From Jannaschia sp. CCS1 (lineage in GTDB: Bacteria; Pseudomonadota; Alphaproteobacteria; Rhodobacterales; Rhodobacteraceae): a stretch of 64,000 nucleotides of DNA. Shown piece by piece: positions 9,011-16,369 of this stretch. Under the pieces are notes generated by a model. It worked only from the letters and a program-made list of their open reading frames with translations. It searched no databases and was not told the origin of the DNA. How positions within the stretch are numbered: position 1 is the stretch's first letter; each line of letters opens with the position of its first letter. The DNA lies in NCBI RefSeq assembly GCF_000013565.1, contig NC_007801.1, forward strand, positions 1 to 64,000. The letters run 5' to 3'. A program made the translations under genes and the position numbers.

Positions 9011-9285
9011 CAGGTCTTTCGCGTCATGGCCGCCAGATGATAACGAGCGCCTGCGGTGACATCCGAAGCGTCCCCCACAGGGTCCCACTGGTCGAGGGGG
9101 AGCGAAAGGCGCCGATCCAGCTCCGCTTCAAGCACGGCTCTTTCGCGCTCACGCTCTGTCTTGGCTTTCGCCAGCTCACCTGAAACCGCCGCACTCATAT
9201 TGGGATACTCCCCAGCCTCGACCAGTTCTTTGGCGAAGGCGTAGGCTGCATCAGTGAAGCTTACGGATTGTTTCTGGACGCTCAT
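9010..9285 (-). CDS. ParD-like antitoxin
   Basis: A 91-residue protein starting MSVQKQSVSFTDAAYAFAKE, which fits a short ribbon-helix-helix DNA-binding domain (about residues 1-45, with the helix AYAFAKELVEAGEYPNMSAA). A charged C-terminal tail (ERERERAVLEAELDRRLSLP) follows and would wrap the toxin. It is placed immediately before the ParE-like toxin and overlaps it by one base. As in related modules, the antitoxin and the complex probably repress their own promoter in 9286-9400. Confidence 0.75.
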   Translation of the reverse strand: MSVQKQSVSFTDAAYAFAKELVEAGEYPNMSAAVSGELAKAKTERERERAVLEAELDRRLSLPLDQWDPVGDASDVTAGARYHLAAMTRKT

Positions 9286-9401
9286 GGTAGACCTCTTGGT
9301 GCTCTATTAGACTACCAAAATTTGGGCTGATTTACAACGCCCCTTGGAGGAAATACCACCTGCTTCGTTCGTACCTTGCGGCCTCTCCCGCTCAACTGCG
9401 C

Positions 9402-9599
9402 GTGGAGGCGCGCCCGCATGGGTTCAGAACCAGCCTGCGGACTTGGCTGGCGGAAGAAACCAGCGCGCCGCATGAAGTCGCAGAAACCGTTCTCGCACAC
9501 GCAGCGGACAGCAAAATTGTGAGAACCTACAGGCGGACTGATTTCCTGGATCAGCGCAGACCATTGATGGAAAAGTGGGCAGAGCACTGCACCGGTTGA
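9402..9599 (+). pseudogene. Tyrosine integrase C-terminal remnant
   Basis: The 65 residues match only the last part of a P4-type phage integrase. The conserved HGFRTSLRTWLAEE (catalytic His and Arg), the helix EVAETVLAHAADSKIVRTYRR (with the nucleophile tyrosine in TYRR) and the terminal RRPLMEKWAEHC are present. The N-terminal arm-binding and core domains are absent, and the GTG at 9402 is not a true start. It occupies the position where traG normally follows traD, pointing to an integration or deletion event there. Confidence 0.75.
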
Positions 9600-9638
9600 G
9601 GCTTACGAGGACAGCGCGAACCGATGACCTCTGGACCT

Positions 9639-9884
9639 CTATCGGTTGGACGGCAGGTCTCCTAGCTGGTCCGCTTCGAACCCCGCCTTCCCCATCCTCG
9701 TCCAGATCTCTCGCGCACGGTCCCCTTCGTCGCTTTTATGCTTCGCGGCGATCCACAGAAGCGCGCCGTAGATCAGGACCCGGTCGTCGTCAGCGAGGTC
9801 CACGATCCCGGCTTTGACGACGAGGCCTCCAAGTTCGATCAGATGCCGCGTGCGTTTGCGGCGCTCGACCTGCCAGTTGCGCAT
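9639..9884 (-). CDS. traD: Conjugal transfer protein TraD (Ti-type)
   Basis: A small 81-residue protein carrying RRKRTRHLIELGGLVVKAG, the hallmark of the Ti-plasmid TraD family, small basic proteins encoded beside the relaxase. I use ATG 9884 (MRNWQVERRKRT), one base after the traC stop (TGA-C-ATG), which implies coupling; the frame extends to 9962 but overlaps traC. It is not the T4SS coupling protein of F-type naming. Its precise role in relaxosome formation is not established. Downstream, where traG would be expected, only an integrase remnant remains. Confidence 0.8.
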   Translation of the reverse strand: MRNWQVERRKRTRHLIELGGLVVKAGIVDLADDDRVLIYGALLWIAAKHKSDEGDRAREIWTRMGKAGFEADQLGDLPSNR

Positions 9885-9885
9885 G

Positions 9886-10212
9886 TCACCTCGCGCCTTT
9901 TTCGCTTGGTGCCGATTGCGGGCTGTCAGATTGCGCTGGAGCGCTCTTCGCGTTGCGTTCATCTGCCTTTGCAGGTCTCCGCGTCCGGCCTTGAAAGAAC
10001 GCGGCCCCGCGCTTCGCCCAGGCCTCCCTTTTGCCGGTATCCGTGGTCTCGGCCAGCACGATCATGGCACCGGCCAGCTCTTCCACATTGAACGCATCGG
10101 CCCCGGTGGCGACGACCAACTCACCAAGCTGCTGCACCTTGCGGGTCTTCAGGGCCCTTGCCTTCGCCTCTAGTGCGGTCAGCTCCGCGTCGAAGTCTCT
10201 TGGTTTGCGCAT
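9886..10212 (-). CDS. traC: Conjugal transfer protein TraC (Ti-type)
   Basis: A 108-residue protein with the TraC signature RDFDAELTALEAKARALKTR followed by VQQLGELVVATGADAFNVEE. The C-terminus is a low-complexity basic and serine/proline-rich tail (RPAKADERNAKSAPAQSDSP). ATG 10212 is chosen because GGAGG lies directly upstream; the frame to 10263 has no support. It is divergent from traA across the predicted oriT, which is the order seen in Agrobacterium Ti plasmids. TraC is thought to assist relaxase assembly at oriT. Confidence 0.82.
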   Translation of the reverse strand: MRKPRDFDAELTALEAKARALKTRKVQQLGELVVATGADAFNVEELAGAMIVLAETTDTGKREAWAKRGAAFFQGRTRRPAKADERNAKSAPAQSDSPQSAPSEKGAR

Positions 10213-10323
10213 CGTTGCCTCCATCTGCTGTCGATGCTGCAAGGATAGGCGAGCCGCGCACAAAACGCTGCAGAGTCACCGAGACGGCTGGGGACGCACC
10301 GGTCCATCCCGAGATTTTATTGA

Positions 10324-10354
10324 GGGAGGGCGCGCTTATACGTCGTTCCGACGT
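10324..10354. other. oriT: Predicted origin of transfer (oriT), RSF1010/Ti nic family
   Basis: Read on the minus strand, the inverted repeat ACGTCG-GAA-CGACGT (10354-10340) is followed at once by TATAAGCGCGCCCTCCC, whose TAAG(C/T)GCGCCCTCCC part matches the nic region of RSF1010- and Ti-type origins except for C in place of T. The arrangement of hairpin and then nic, placed between divergent traC and traA, is the same as in those plasmids. The nick would fall in or next to the TAAGCGCGC run on the minus strand. Family comparison is from memory; the repeat and motif are directly visible. Confidence 0.78.
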
Positions 10355-10384
10355 TGCTGTTCCCGTGTAGATGATCGGCCCACT

Positions 10385-13300
10385 ATGGCGATCTATCATC
10401 TTCATGTGAAGGTCATCGGGCGCGCAGCTGGCTCAAGCGCGGTTGCGTCCGCTGCTTACCGGTCAGCGTCCCGGCTGCGTGACGACCGGATCGAGCGCAG
10501 CCATGACTTCACAGCCAAGCGTGGCGTTGTTCATTCGGAGGTGATGTTGTCGGAGAATGCGCCCGAGGCTTGGGGCGACCGCGAACAGCTCTGGAATGCC
10601 GTCGAGGCGGGCGAGCTTCGCAAGGACGCGCAACTGGCGCGCGAGGTGGAGTTCGCCATTCCGCGCGAGATGACGCAGGCGCAGAGCATCGCGCTGGCCC
10701 GTGATTTTGTCCAATCGGAGTTTGTGGCTCAGGGCATGATCGCCGATCTCAATGTGCACTGGGAGCGCGGCGAAGATGGGACACTCAAACCCCATGCCCA
10801 TGTGATGCTTACGATGCGCGAGGTCGAGGGAGATGGCTTTGGTCAAAAGGTCCGGGACTGGAACCGGACAGCGCTGATCGAGCGCTGGCGGGAGTGTTGG
10901 GCGGACCTTGCCAATGCGCGGATGGCCGAACTCGACATCGATGCGCGGATCGACCATCGGAGCCTAGAGGACCAAGGGATCGCGTTGGAGCCGCAGAGCC
11001 AGATCGGGGCGCCTGCGCAGAGGATCGCAGGTGAGGGCAGCGCCGCCGATCGCGCCGAGATGCACCGCGAGATTGCGCGGGACAACGGCGAGAGGATCAT
11101 CGCCAATCCCGCGCTGGCGCTGGAGGCCATCACCCATCAGCAATCGACCTTCACGGACCGCGACATGGCGCGGTTTGCGCATCGTCACAGCGACGGGATC
11201 GATCAGTTCAACGCGGTGTTGGATGAGGTGCGCCGCGCGCCGAATTTGGTGGCTTTGGGTCAGGACGGGCGGGGTGAGGACCGGTTCACGACACGGGCCA
11301 TGGTCGAAGCAGAGCGGCGCCTGCACCGCGCGGCGCACCGAATGGCAAAGACGGACCGTCATAATGTGCGAGAGGATCTCCGGAAGGCGGCGATGGCGCA
11401 CGCGGAAGAGCGTGGCCTGGTGTTGTCTGGCGAGCAGGCCGATGCGCTGGCCCATGTGACCGGCGGTCGTGATCTGGGCCTTGTTATTGGTCCGGCCGGG
11501 ACGGGAAAGGGCGCAATGCTCGGCGTGGCGCGAGAGGCCTGGGAAGTTGAAGGGTATCGGGTCCGAGGTGCGGCATTGTCGGGGATCGCGGCGGAGGGTC
11601 TCGAAGGTGGATCCGGCATCGTATCGCGCACCATTGCCAGTCTCGAACACGGTTGGGAAAGAGGTCGCGACACGCTGACCACCCGCGATATCCTGGTGAT
11701 CGATGAGGCCGGCATGGTCGGCACGCGGCAGCTGGAGCGCGTGCTGTCGCATGCGGTAGATGCCGGGGCCAAGGTTGTGCTGGTGGGCGATCCACAGCAG
11801 TTGCAATCGATCGAGGCTGGTGCTGCTTTCCGCGCGCTTCACGAGCGTTATGGCGGGGCACGGATCGACGAGGTTCGCCGCCAGCACGAAGACTGGCAGC
11901 GCGAGGCCACCCGCGATCTCGCATCCGGGCACGTCGGCATGGCGATCCAAACTTACGATGGCCACGACATGGTGCATGCCGCCGAGACGCGACAGCAGGC
12001 GCGCGAGGATCTGATCGACAGATGGGATCGGGAGCGGCAGGCAGCACCAGATGAGAGCCGGATCATCCTGACCCACACGAACGCCGAGGTGCAGGCCCTG
12101 AACGAGTTGGCCCGAGAGAAGATGCGGGCGGTGGGGGACTTGGGTGAGGAGGTTGACCTATCCGTCGAACGGGGTGATCGGCGCTTTGCCAGCGGTGATC
12201 GTGTCATGTTCCTGCAAAACGATCGGGGCCTCGGGGTGAAAAACGGCACCCTTGGAACGATTGAGGCAGTCAGCGTTCGAAGCATGACGGTCCAAGCAGA
12301 CGGCGGACGTGCCATCACCTTCGACCTCAAGGATTATGACCGAATTGACCACGGCTATGCCGCGACCATCCACAAGGCCCAGGGCATGACCGTGGACCGC
12401 ACCCATGTACTGGCCACGCCGGGGCTGGATGCCCATAGCAGCTATGTCGCCCTGTCACGGCATCGGAATGGCGTGGATCTGCACTACGGCCAAGACGACT
12501 TCGCCACGACCGCGCGGCTGATCCGCACACTGTCCCGCGACCGGGCCAAGGAAATGGCGCTGGATTACGAAGCGGAGGATCCGATGCAAGCCTATGCCGA
12601 GCGGCGGGGCATCAGCTTCAAGGATCGGGTCATCGAGATTGCGCACAAAGTGCTGCCGGAGAAGCTACGTGATGGGGTTGATGGTCTGCTGACCGGAGCG
12701 CGCTCCCCCGGAGACGGCGCGACCGGACGGGAGGGCGAGCCGGGGCCGCGACGGGACACAGCGACTGCGATGGACAGGCCGCTCGAAGGCCCATCACCAG
12801 CAAGCGAGCCCGGCGGGGATCCGGAGAAGGCCGTTCGGATCGCCCGCACGAAAGCGCTGGTCCGTCATGCCCAGGCGTTCGATGCCGTCATCAGCGCAGA
12901 GGAGGCTGAGTTCAGAACCAATCCAACCTACAAGCAAGAGCTGACCGCCGCGCGCAAGGCGTTCGAAGAGGTGCGGCCCTACGGCTGGCACGATGCCGAG
13001 GCGGCCTATGCCAAGGAACCCACCCTGGCCCACGAGGCAGGATCGGGCCAAGTCAATCGGACCATCCGCGCCCTGCATATGGAGACGGAGCTCCGCACCG
13101 ATCAGACCCGGGCTGACAGCTTCGTCGAGCGCTGGCAGAAGCTCGACCGGGCCAACGAGCGCCACTACCAGGAAGGAAACTACGCCAAACGCGAATCAAC
13201 GCAGGAGGCGATGCAAGGCATGGCGCGCAGCCTCGAACGCGATCCGCAGCTGGAATCCCTTTTGGCCAACCGCAAGCGCGACCTTGGGATCACGTTCGAC

Positions 13301-13387
13301 ACTGGCCACAAAAGCCTTGGCCGCGATCTCGCGATCAACCACGGCCTCGATCACGAGCTTAGCCGCAGCCGCGGCCTCAGCCGCTGA
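10385..13387 (+). CDS. traA: Ti-type conjugative relaxase TraA (MobA/MobL relaxase-helicase)
   Basis: A 1000-residue relaxase that would nick oriT and unwind the transferred strand. The N-terminal MOBQ relaxase domain starts MAIYHLHVKVIGRAAGSSAV and has the metal-binding histidines in LKPHAHVMLTMRE. The helicase part carries Walker A GPAGTGKGA (about residue 370), Walker B VIDEAGMVG, GDPQQLQSIEAGAAFR and the C-terminal motif GYAATIHKAQGMTVDR. A charged tail follows. ATG 10385 is chosen because it gives the family's standard N-terminus; the upstream in-frame extension overlaps oriT. The gene appears intact although its usual traG neighbour is missing, so the replicon may be mobilised by another plasmid's secretion system. 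Confidence 0.93.
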   Translation: MAIYHLHVKVIGRAAGSSAVASAAYRSASRLRDDRIERSHDFTAKRGVVHSEVMLSENAPEAWGDREQLWNAVEAGELRKDAQLAREVEFAIPREMTQAQSIALARDFVQSEFVAQGMIADLNVHWERGEDGTLKPHAHVMLTMREVEGDGFGQKVRDWNRTALIERWRECWADLANARMAELDIDARIDHRSLEDQGIALEPQSQIGAPAQRIAGEGSAADRAEMHREIARDNGERIIANPALALEAITHQQSTFTDRDMARFAHRHSDGIDQFNAVLDEVRRAPNLVALGQDGRGEDRFTTRAMVEAERRLHRAAHRMAKTDRHNVREDLRKAAMAHAEERGLVLSGEQADALAHVTGGRDLGLVIGPAGTGKGAMLGVAREAWEVEGYRVRGAALSGIAAEGLEGGSGIVSRTIASLEHGWERGRDTLTTRDILVIDEAGMVGTRQLERVLSHAVDAGAKVVLVGDPQQLQSIEAGAAFRALHERYGGARIDEVRRQHEDWQREATRDLASGHVGMAIQTYDGHDMVHAAETRQQAREDLIDRWDRERQAAPDESRIILTHTNAEVQALNELAREKMRAVGDLGEEVDLSVERGDRRFASGDRVMFLQNDRGLGVKNGTLGTIEAVSVRSMTVQADGGRAITFDLKDYDRIDHGYAATIHKAQGMTVDRTHVLATPGLDAHSSYVALSRHRNGVDLHYGQDDFATTARLIRTLSRDRAKEMALDYEAEDPMQAYAERRGISFKDRVIEIAHKVLPEKLRDGVDGLLTGARSPGDGATGREGEPGPRRDTATAMDRPLEGPSPASEPGGDPEKAVRIARTKALVRHAQAFDAVISAEEAEFRTNPTYKQELTAARKAFEEVRPYGWHDAEAAYAKEPTLAHEAGSGQVNRTIRALHMETELRTDQTRADSFVERWQKLDRANERHYQEGNYAKRESTQEAMQGMARSLERDPQLESLLANRKRDLGITFDTGHKSLGRDLAINHGLDHELSRSRGLSR

Positions 13388-13517
13388 CACCCGTCCGATC
13401 TGCCGCCGGGTTCACGCCGCACCGCTACGATGGATCGAGCGCTCTTGCGAGAGGGTCACTGCTTGGTCTGTTTGGGTCACCAGACCTCAGACCCCACCAG
13501 CAGGAGCCAGACACCCC

Positions 13518-13724
13518 ATGTCCCACCCAGACCGCATCGTTCGCCTCACAACCGTCCTCGACCGCACCGGCCTGTCCCGATCCACCCTCTACCGCAAAAT
13601 CGCAGAAGGGACCTTTCCCGCGCAGCTCCGGATCAGCGTTCATGGCGCAGGCTGGCGGGAGTCCGAGATCAACGGATGGGTAGAGGATCCGATGGGGTGG
13701 AGGCCGGAGTGTGAGCAACAATGA
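13518..13724 (+). CDS. AlpA-like helix-turn-helix regulator
   Basis: A 68-residue protein of the AlpA/prophage regulator type. The winged helix reads VRLTTVLDRTGLSRSTLYRK then IAEGTFPAQ, and ends with WRESEINGWV, which is typical of regulators that control integrase or excision genes. It overlaps the next gene by 14 bases. In many integrative elements such genes control the integrase; here only an integrase remnant is present, so its target is unclear. Confidence 0.8.
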   Translation: MSHPDRIVRLTTVLDRTGLSRSTLYRKIAEGTFPAQLRISVHGAGWRESEINGWVEDPMGWRPECEQQ

Positions 13725-14265
13725 CGACGACAAGGCGTCCGAGCCGACCCTCGATCCGGTCGAGCGTATCGCTCCCGTGGAGGCGTTCTTAGGTCAGACC
13801 GGCGCAGACGTGTCCCATGGTGGGAACCGTGCCTTCTATAAGCCCTCTCAAGATCGCCTCCAGATGCCCCCCTTCGAGTTCTTCCGCGATCCGGAAAGCT
13901 ACTATGCCACGCTCCTGCACGAGACTGTGCATTGGACCATGCACCCCAAGCGTCTTGACCGTGAGTTCGGTCGTAAGCGTTGGGGCGACGAAGGCTATGC
14001 CATGGAAGAGTTGATCGCCGAAATCGGCGCGGCCTTCCTATCTGCTGACCTTGGGATCACGCCTGATATCCGCGAGGATCATGCCAGTTACATCGCATCC
14101 TGGCTAAAAGTCCTGAAGAATGACAAGCGGGCGATCTTCACCGCATCTGGTCACGCGCAAAGGGCTGCGACCTACCTGCATGAGCTGCAACCGGCTGAGC
14201 CTGAACCAGAGATCGAAGATCAACCTGAGCGCTGTACCGCTCCTATGGCCATGCATCCCTCATGA
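13711..14265 (+). CDS. Zincin-like metallopeptidase domain, truncated ArdC-type antirestriction protein
   Basis: 184 residues starting at GTG 13711. It matches the C-terminal zincin half of ArdC-type antirestriction proteins: GGNRAFYKPSQDRLQMPPF, then the HExxH-type site LHETVHWTMHP and the third ligand region EELIAEIGAAFL. The N-terminal ssDNA-binding DUF1738 half present in full ArdC (about 300 residues) is missing, replaced by about 20 residues (MSNNDDDKASEP...). It may be a deletion product or a stand-alone peptidase. If functional, it would protect incoming plasmid DNA early after transfer, which fits its location beside traA. Confidence 0.72.
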   Translation: MSNNDDDKASEPTLDPVERIAPVEAFLGQTGADVSHGGNRAFYKPSQDRLQMPPFEFFRDPESYYATLLHETVHWTMHPKRLDREFGRKRWGDEGYAMEELIAEIGAAFLSADLGITPDIREDHASYIASWLKVLKNDKRAIFTASGHAQRAATYLHELQPAEPEPEIEDQPERCTAPMAMHPS

Positions 14266-14525
14266 GCTGGCGCATCGCAGACCATCCCGCAGGGGACTTG
14301 CAGATCACGCACCTGGTCGCCGCGCGGTGGACGACCGGGGAGTTTCCGATTGAGGTTGTCACTGAGGGAGCGTTCTTTTGGACGGACGAGGGCGGTGGCC
14401 CTGAGGATGCAATCCATCTCTATGACTTTGTCTGGCAGGATGGAGCGCCAGGAGAGGCGCAATTGCCTGCGCTAATGGCGCTCGTCGCCATTGCGATCGA
14501 GCAGCACATTCTGAAAGGGGTTTGA
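14262..14525 (+). CDS. Hypothetical small protein
   Basis: An 87-residue acidic protein whose ATG overlaps the preceding stop by four bases (ATGA), so it is probably co-translated with the ArdC-like gene. It has no signal peptide or membrane segment and no motif I recognise. The composition, with several tryptophans (SWRIADHP, FFWTDEGGG, YDFVWQDG), suggests a compact folded domain. Function unknown. Confidence 0.6.
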   Translation: MSWRIADHPAGDLQITHLVAARWTTGEFPIEVVTEGAFFWTDEGGGPEDAIHLYDFVWQDGAPGEAQLPALMALVAIAIEQHILKGV

Positions 14526-14833
14526 AGGTTCGCTTCGCACAACAAAAAGCAGGGGGGGTCCTCACTCTGTTCCCGGCGTCGTTTGCTTATTCATCCCTGA
14601 TCCATGTCAGAACACCCATCAAGGGAACCTGTTTCACAGGGGCTGCGCCCCCCTGACGGATAACCTGCCATGGCTCTCATCGGGATCAGCAAAGCGGCGA
14701 CGGAAAGCAGGGGAGAAAAGAATACCACCGTGACCAATGGAGAGACCCATAGGCTGATGGTGACTTGGACACGTTGAAGGTCGTTCTGTTAAAGGTTAAC
14801 GCGAAACTGAAGAACAAAATGAAAGCTGGACCC
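14526..14833. other. Intergenic region before the H-NS gene
   Basis: About 300 bases without a recognisable gene. It contains a short GC-rich inverted repeat (CAGGGG at 14637-14642 with CCCCTG shortly after), which could end the preceding transcript, although no T-run follows it. The H-NS promoter should lie in the more AT-rich part near 14740-14830. Confidence 0.4.
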
Positions 14834-15145
14834 ATGGCAAAAACAGATCTTGAAAAACTATCCGTTGAAGAGCTGAAGAAGCTGCAAAAAGATACGGCGA
14901 AGGCGATTGCGAGTTTTGAAGACCGCAAGCGTGCTAAGGCGATCGCAGAATTAGAGGCCGTGGCACAGAAACATGGATTCAAGCTGGCGGATCTTGTGGG
15001 TGGCAAGAAGGCCAAAGTTGCTTCGCCTGCCAAGTACAAGCATCCGGAGAACCCATCGCTCACTTGGACCGGTCGTGGTCGGCAGCCGAACTGGATTAAG
15101 GATGGGCTTGCCGCAGGGAAGTCATTGGAAGATTTCGCGATTTAG
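14834..15145 (+). CDS. H-NS family histone-like nucleoid protein
   Basis: A 103-residue H-NS-type silencer. The N-terminal coiled-coil oligomerisation part (LEKLSVEELKKLQKDTAKAI, about residues 5-50) is followed by a linker and the DNA-binding C-terminus with YKHPENPSLTWTGRGRQPNW, the conserved H-NS core. ATG 14834 (MAKTDLEKLS) is preferred to in-frame ATG 14819 and TTG 14765 because it matches the usual N-terminus. Plasmid-borne H-NS proteins reduce the cost of new AT-rich DNA to the host. AT-rich regions here such as 25.4-26.0 and 60.5-60.75 kb are possible targets; that is inference. Confidence 0.88.
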   Translation: MAKTDLEKLSVEELKKLQKDTAKAIASFEDRKRAKAIAELEAVAQKHGFKLADLVGGKKAKVASPAKYKHPENPSLTWTGRGRQPNWIKDGLAAGKSLEDFAI

Positions 15146-15218
15146 GAAAGCCCGCAGACTGCTAAAGTATGGCGTGATATAACATAATACGGATTATGGG
15201 TCATATATATTGTAGCCG

Positions 15219-16351
15219 GTGGATTCACAAACGAAGTGCGAATTCTGTATGAAAACAGAGTATTGCATGGAGTATATCGAATGGGACGCTGCTACCCTCA
15301 CCTGAGTCTGGAAGACCGCCGAAAGATTGCGAAGTGGTATGATGCGAAGATGCCTGTTGCAGAGATTGCGGATCGGCTTGGTCGTGCATCCTCAACGATC
15401 TACCGCGAGCTGCGGCGGAATACCTTTGCCGATCAAGAGCTTCCTGAGCTGAACGGTTACTACGCATTGAACGCGCATAGCATGTATGAGAAGCGCCGTG
15501 CGGTTCATCGTAAGATGCTCATTCATCCAGATCTCAAGGCCGCCATTGAGGATCGCCTCAGAGCTGGCTGGTCACCGGAACAGATCTCAGGCCGAATGAA
15601 ACTGGAGCAGCATCCAGTCAGGGTGAGTCACGAGACCATCTACCGCTTCGCATATTCCGAAGATGGCCGTGAGGAACAGTTCTACAGCCATCTGCCAGAG
15701 CATCGCAGGCGTCGCCGAAAGCGTGGTATGCGGCGCTATAAACGCACACACATCTTGGACAGTCAGAGCCTATCTCAAAGGCCTGAATACGTAGCCGAAC
15801 GTAGAGAATTCGGCCATTGGGAGTGCGATCTAATGATGTTCCGCAGAGAACATGGTAGGATCAATGTGACGTCGCTCGTTGAGCGCGTCAGCCGCTTCAC
15901 GGTGGTCTCACGCAACGAGGATCGTCAATCCAAACCGATCATGGATGCGCTGATCGACGGCCTTGCTCCCCTGCCCGCCGATGCACGGCAGTCCATCACA
16001 TTCGACACTGGCACCGAGTTCTCAGCCTGGCAACGGCCCAAGAACGGGATCGATGCCGATGCCTGGTTCTGTGGCCCGCAATCGCCTGTCGGGCAATGTC
16101 TGGCAAAAGAGTACTGTCGAAAACACCAACAACAGGCATCGACGTTACTTACCCCGCTTAACCGCCCGGCCCGCCTTGACGGCGCTGGCAAATCGATTTT
16201 TGAAGTTAATTTGCCACCGCATCAACGCCACGCTACGCAAGTGTTCGGGCTATCGAACGCTTGCAGAAGTTTTCGAACGCAGCCTCATAGAAATACAGAA
16301 CCACCTGAGGTAAAGCCATAAATCAGAAACTGCACTTCACCGTGAGTCCAC
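15219..16351 (+). mobile_element. IS30-family insertion sequence (inactive)
   Basis: The element is bounded by imperfect terminal inverted repeats. The left end at 15219-15239 and the complement of the right end at 16332-16351 share GTGGA, TCAC and GAAGTGC blocks in the same order, with a one-base length difference in the middle. It encloses a single transposase frame that is shifted. I did not identify a clear target duplication. It lies between the H-NS gene and the sugar dehydrogenase, with its right end only 18 bases before the latter's start codon. Confidence 0.75.
15281..16313 (+). pseudogene. IS30-family transposase, frameshifted
   Basis: The N-terminal part reads as a normal IS30 transposase: MGRCYPHLSLEDRRKIAKWY, the helix-turn-helix VAEIADRLGRASSTIYRELR, and the DDE-type core with FGHWECDLMM and ITFDTGTEFSAW. 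After WFCGPQSP the frame is lost: the expected continuation WQKSTVENTNNRHRRYLPR appears in another frame starting at 16101 and runs to a stop at 16311-16313. The joint fits a 13-base insertion at about 16088-16100. The catalytic glutamate (in TVEN) is therefore out of frame, so the transposase should be inactive. Start 15281 is chosen by family similarity. Confidence 0.85.
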
Positions 16352-16369
16352 AGAATTTAGGAAGACATA

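Noticed and set aside
10964-12076. A 370-codon leftward frame inside traA
   Set aside because: It lies within the intact relaxase-helicase coding region and has no recognisable domain.
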